A DNA stretch of 7,509 nucleotides from JACDAN01 sp035776735 (lineage in GTDB: Bacteria > Actinomycetota > Thermoleophilia > Gaiellales > Gaiellaceae): NCBI GenBank assembly GCA_035776735.1, contig DASSSO010000185.1:1-7509 (forward strand). The letters are read 5' to 3'. The translations under genes were made by a program, and so were the position numbers. Shown in pieces: positions 4,795 to 7,509 of this stretch. Position 1 is the stretch's first letter; each line of letters begins with the position of its first letter. The notes under the pieces were generated by a model. The model ran no database searches. It was not told the DNA's origin and worked only from the letters and a program-made list of their open reading frames with translations.

Positions 4795-6725
4795 CGGCGG
4801 ACCTCCTCGGTTGCGCCCTCGCGCTCGCCGGCGAGAATGGCGTGCTTCGCCTCCGGGACCCCGTACTCGTACGGGTTCCCGACCACCTGCGGCACCTCGT
4901 CGAAGTTGAAGACCGGCGGCGGCGAGGAGACCTGCCATTCGAGCGTGAGCGCCCGCCACGGATTCGCCGGCGCAGGCGCGCCGCGCGCCCAGCTGACGAC
5001 CATGTTGTAGATGAAGATCAGGAACGAGGCCCCGAGCACGAACGACGAGATCGAGATGAAGAGGTTCCACTCGCTGAACTGGTCCTCGTACGTGTAGACC
5101 CGCCTCGGCTGGCCCTGGACACCGATGATGTGCATCGGGAAGAAGGTGGCGTTGAAGGCGACGAACGTGCCCCAGAAGTGCACCTTCCCGAGCGTCTCGT
5201 TGTACATCTTCCCGGTCATCTTCGGGAACCAGTCGTAGAAGCCGGCGAAGATCGTGAAGAGCGAGCCGCCGAGCAGCACGTAGTGGATGTGCGCGACGAC
5301 GAAGTACGTGTCCGACGTGTGGATGTCGATCGGCACGGCGCCCAGGAAGATCCCGGACAGGCCGCCGATCACGAACATGGAGACGAACCCGAGCGCCCAT
5401 AACATCGGGGTCGCGAAGTTGATCTTCCCCTCCCAGGTCGTCGCCAGCCAGGAGAAGACCTTGATCCCGGTCGGGACGGCGATCAGGAGCGTCGTGATCA
5501 TCATCGGGACACGCAGCCAGGTGGCCATGCCGGCGACGAACATGTGGTGCGCCCAGACCGAGAAGCCGAGGATCAGGATCGCGACGAGCGAGAGCGCCAT
5601 CAGCCGGTAGCCGAAGATCGGCTTCCTCGACATCGAGGAGATCACCTCCGAGGCGATCCCGAAGCCGGGCAGCATCATGATGTAGACGGCCGGGTGCGAG
5701 TAGAACCAGAAGATGTGCTGGTACCCCAGCGGGTAGCCGCCGCCGGCCACGTCGAAGAAGTGCGTGTGCATCACCTTGTCGAACATGACGAAGAACTGCG
5801 AGCCGGCGATGAACGGCGTCGCGATCACGACGAGCAGTGAGGTCGTGAAGTTCGCCCAGACGAGGAGCGGCATACGCCAGAAGGTCATCCCCGGCGCGCG
5901 CATCGTGATGATCGTGACCAGGAAGTTGAGCGCGGTCATGATCGAGGACGCCCCGGCCCACTGGACGGCCATCGAGAAGAAGACGTTGCCGAACGGCTGA
6001 TCGACCGCGAGCGGCGGGTAGTTCGTCCAGCCGGCGCCGAAGCCGGGGAAGACGAACGACGCGAGCATCATGATCCCGGCGATCGGGAGCAGCCAGTACG
6101 AGAGCGCGTTCAGGCGCGGGAACGCCATGTCGGGCGCGCCGATCATGATCGGCAGCACGTAGTTGGCGAGGCCGGCGAACGCCGGGATGATGAACAGGAA
6201 GATCATCAGCGCGGCGTGCGCCGTGAACAGCTCGTTGTAGGTCTGCGGGTCGACGAAGTCCGCCTCGGGCGTCGCGAGCTCCGCCCGGACGAGCATCGCC
6301 ATCATCCCGCCGGCGAGGAAGAAGAAGACCGTCGTGACGACGTACTGGACGCCAATCACCTTGTGGTCGGTGTTGATGCGGAAGTAGTCGGTCCAGCGCT
6401 TGGCGCCGTGCCCCGAGTGATCCTCCGGCCGCGTCGGCTGGCCGAACGCCCAGTAGAGCCAGTAGTCGAACGCGCCCAGGCCGGCGAGGAACCCGATCGG
6501 TGCCGCGGTCAGGAGGGCGACGGTGATGATCGGCTCCCACTCGAGGATCGGCTCGTAGCCGCCGAGCGCCCTGAGGCCGACGACGATGCCGAACCCGATC
6601 AGCGCGAAGAGCGGCGTCATCCACGCCGTGCGGACCCAGCCGGGCGCCATCAGGCGGCGCCAGCCGGTCCGCCGCGGCGGCGCGGCGACGGGCTCGTGCT
6701 CGGGGTGCTCGTGGACCGACGTCAA
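4791..6725 (-). CDS. coxA: Cytochrome c oxidase subunit I, A2-type heme-copper oxidase (ctaD)
   Basis: Predicted protein of 644 residues, longer than the usual 530-560. It carries out oxygen reduction and proton pumping in the membrane. Visible sites: heme a ligands His170 and His481; heme a3 ligand His479; CuB ligands His344, His393 and His394; cross-linkable Tyr348; D-channel Asp199 (IGAPD) and Asn206; K-channel Lys422 (AVPTGIK). The motif WFYSHPAVYIM (340-350) has Ala346 where A1-type enzymes have Glu, with Tyr342-Ser343 instead; this is the A2-type signature. The low-spin heme site reads FTAHAALM rather than the common HG(T/S). About 110 extra N-terminal residues carry two hydrophobic segments (35-54 and 65-92) before the conserved core begins at DYFRINTDHKVIG (113-125). 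TTG 6725 was chosen because GGAGGG lies 5 bases upstream and it overlaps the coxB stop (TTGA). All metal ligands are present, so it should be functional. Confidence 0.97.
   Translation of the reverse strand: MTSVHEHPEHEPVAAPPRRTGWRRLMAPGWVRTAWMTPLFALIGFGIVVGLRALGGYEPILEWEPIITVALLTAAPIGFLAGLGAFDYWLYWAFGQPTRPEDHSGHGAKRWTDYFRINTDHKVIGVQYVVTTVFFFLAGGMMAMLVRAELATPEADFVDPQTYNELFTAHAALMIFLFIIPAFAGLANYVLPIMIGAPDMAFPRLNALSYWLLPIAGIMMLASFVFPGFGAGWTNYPPLAVDQPFGNVFFSMAVQWAGASSIMTALNFLVTIITMRAPGMTFWRMPLLVWANFTTSLLVVIATPFIAGSQFFVMFDKVMHTHFFDVAGGGYPLGYQHIFWFYSHPAVYIMMLPGFGIASEVISSMSRKPIFGYRLMALSLVAILILGFSVWAHHMFVAGMATWLRVPMMITTLLIAVPTGIKVFSWLATTWEGKINFATPMLWALGFVSMFVIGGLSGIFLGAVPIDIHTSDTYFVVAHIHYVLLGGSLFTIFAGFYDWFPKMTGKMYNETLGKVHFWGTFVAFNATFFPMHIIGVQGQPRRVYTYEDQFSEWNLFISISSFVLGASFLIFIYNMVVSWARGAPAPANPWRALTLEWQVSSPPPVFNFDEVPQVVGNPYEYGVPEAKHAILAGEREGATEEVRR
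4802..4808 (-). promoter_or_regulatory. Ribosome-binding site of the tandem UspA-like gene
   Basis: GAGGAGG lies within the last codons of coxA, 7 bases before the GTG start at 4794. A strong site inside the upstream gene supports the GTGA overlap start and separate, efficient initiation of the UspA-like protein. Confidence 0.75.
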
Positions 6726-7507
6726 CTCATCCCTCCAGGAGTCGTGCGCGACGATAGCCAGCGTTCAAAGTCGGATGCCGAGGTAACGATCGCGCGGGTC
6801 CGCATCAGCGCATGCCCGAGCCCGCAGAGCTCGGTACAGATGAGCCGGTAGTTGCCCGTCTCCGTCGGCGTGATCGTGATCTCCGTCGTGATCCCCGGCA
6901 CCGCGTCCTGCTTCTGGCGGAACTCGGGCACCCAGAACGAGTGGATCACGTCCCGGGCGGAGAGGTAGAGGCGAGTCGAGCGGTCGACCGGGAGCCGCAG
7001 GTTCCCCGAGGCCTTGCAGCCGTCCTCGATGATCCCCTCGTCGCGGCGGACGCAGACCATCTTGTCCTCGCCGGCATCCGCGTTCTGGTCGGGGTAGAGG
7101 AACGTCCAGGCGAACTGCTGGCCCCAGACCTCCACCCGCAGCGCGTCGTCGGGGACGCGGTCGTTCTGCGCGAGCGCGACCGAGCTGACGACGATCATCG
7201 CGATCACGAGGACGAGCGGGACCGCGGTCCAGGCGATCTCGATTCCCGTGTGCCCGTGGATCGGCGGGCCGTCCGTGTCGTCGTCGGGCTTGGCCCGGAA
7301 CTTCACGAGCGAGTAGACGCTGATCGCGGCGACGATCGCGAAGATCCCGATGCAGATCGACGTCACGAACCAGAAGACGAAGTCGATCCGCTCGGCCTCC
7401 TTCGACGACTGGTCGGGAAGCCAGGGGATGAAGATCGCCACCGCCGTGGCGATCGCGGCCAGTACGAGGGCGACGAGGATGACCTTGATCAGCGACCCGA
7501 CGCGCAC
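6722..7507 (-). CDS. coxB: Cytochrome c oxidase subunit II, CuA subunit (ctaC)
   Basis: Predicted protein of 261 residues from GTG 7507. The window ends 2 bases further on, so an earlier start cannot be excluded. Hydrophobic segments lie at 6-28 (signal or anchor), 43-66 and 90-112, followed by an exposed cupredoxin domain. CuA ligands are complete: His189 (DVIHSFW), then Cys224, Glu226, Cys228, His232 and Met235 in CTELCGLGHALM. The aromatic electron-entry patch is represented by WGQQFAWTF (128-136). The subunit accepts electrons from cytochrome c and passes them to heme a of CoxA. There is no fused C-terminal cytochrome c domain, so a separate donor is needed; the diheme lipoprotein encoded nearby could serve. 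Between WTFLYPD and the His ligand there is an extra loop (about 141-168) with two cysteines, Cys152 and Cys164, not part of CuA. It is the first oxidase gene visible and overlaps coxA by 4 bases. Confidence 0.96.
   Translation of the reverse strand: MRVGSLIKVILVALVLAAIATAVAIFIPWLPDQSSKEAERIDFVFWFVTSICIGIFAIVAAISVYSLVKFRAKPDDDTDGPPIHGHTGIEIAWTAVPLVLVIAMIVVSSVALAQNDRVPDDALRVEVWGQQFAWTFLYPDQNADAGEDKMVCVRRDEGIIEDGCKASGNLRLPVDRSTRLYLSARDVIHSFWVPEFRQKQDAVPGITTEITITPTETGNYRLICTELCGLGHALMRTRAIVTSASDFERWLSSRTTPGGMS
6731..6736 (-). promoter_or_regulatory. Ribosome-binding site that fixes the coxA TTG start
   Basis: GGAGGG lies in the last codons of coxB, 5 bases before TTG 6725. The nearby ATG (6728-6730) is in the coxB frame and cannot start coxA, and the next in-frame ATG is codon 26. 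The site therefore decides for the TTG start. Confidence 0.7.
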
Positions 7508-7509
7508 CG

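Noticed and set aside
4795..6624. The frame of the tandem UspA-like gene stays open, without stops, through nearly all of coxA, suggesting an 894-residue protein.
   Set aside because: The extension is Arg- and Ala-rich nonsense opposite real CoxA coding in another frame; long open shadow frames are usual in GC-rich DNA. The GTG at 4794 with a ribosome-binding site marks the true start.

Overview
The window is GC-rich, densely packed bacterial DNA with mostly GTG or TTG start codons. It also has an actinobacterial-style set of respiratory genes. Together these suggest a high-GC actinobacterium, possibly of the Thermoleophilia type; that placement is inference from gene content and style, not from a marker gene.

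Left half (1-2459, plus strand): the 3' part of an adenosine deaminase family gene; 7 bases later a membrane-anchored TPR protein; after a 50-base gap a single-domain STAS anti-sigma-factor antagonist; and 1 base after that a diheme c-type cytochrome lipoprotein. The gene spacing suggests one or two transcription units.

Right half (7507-2545, minus strand, convergent with the left half): a cytochrome c oxidase operon in the order coxB (subunit II, CuA), coxA (subunit I), a soluble protein with two UspA-like domains, then coxC (subunit III). Each junction among these four is a 4-base overlap, so translation is probably coupled throughout. After a hairpin-rich gap of 154 bases comes a third copy of the same UspA-like domain, this time on a two-helix membrane anchor. 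The two halves meet tail to tail across 85 bases that contain a strong stem-loop.

How they fit together: the diheme lipoprotein is a plausible electron donor to the CuA site of CoxB. Electrons would then pass to heme a and the heme a3/CuB centre of CoxA, with CoxC completing the core. CoxA has the YSHPxVY signature of A2-type heme-copper oxidases, which lack the D-channel glutamate. The most unusual feature is the UspA-like 'VANETV' domain, present three times and built into the oxidase operon. It lacks the usual glycine-rich nucleotide loop and instead shares a 'ST(H/F)' plus 'SxW' motif. It is a reasonable candidate for an uncharacterised oxidase-associated assembly, regulatory or sensing component.
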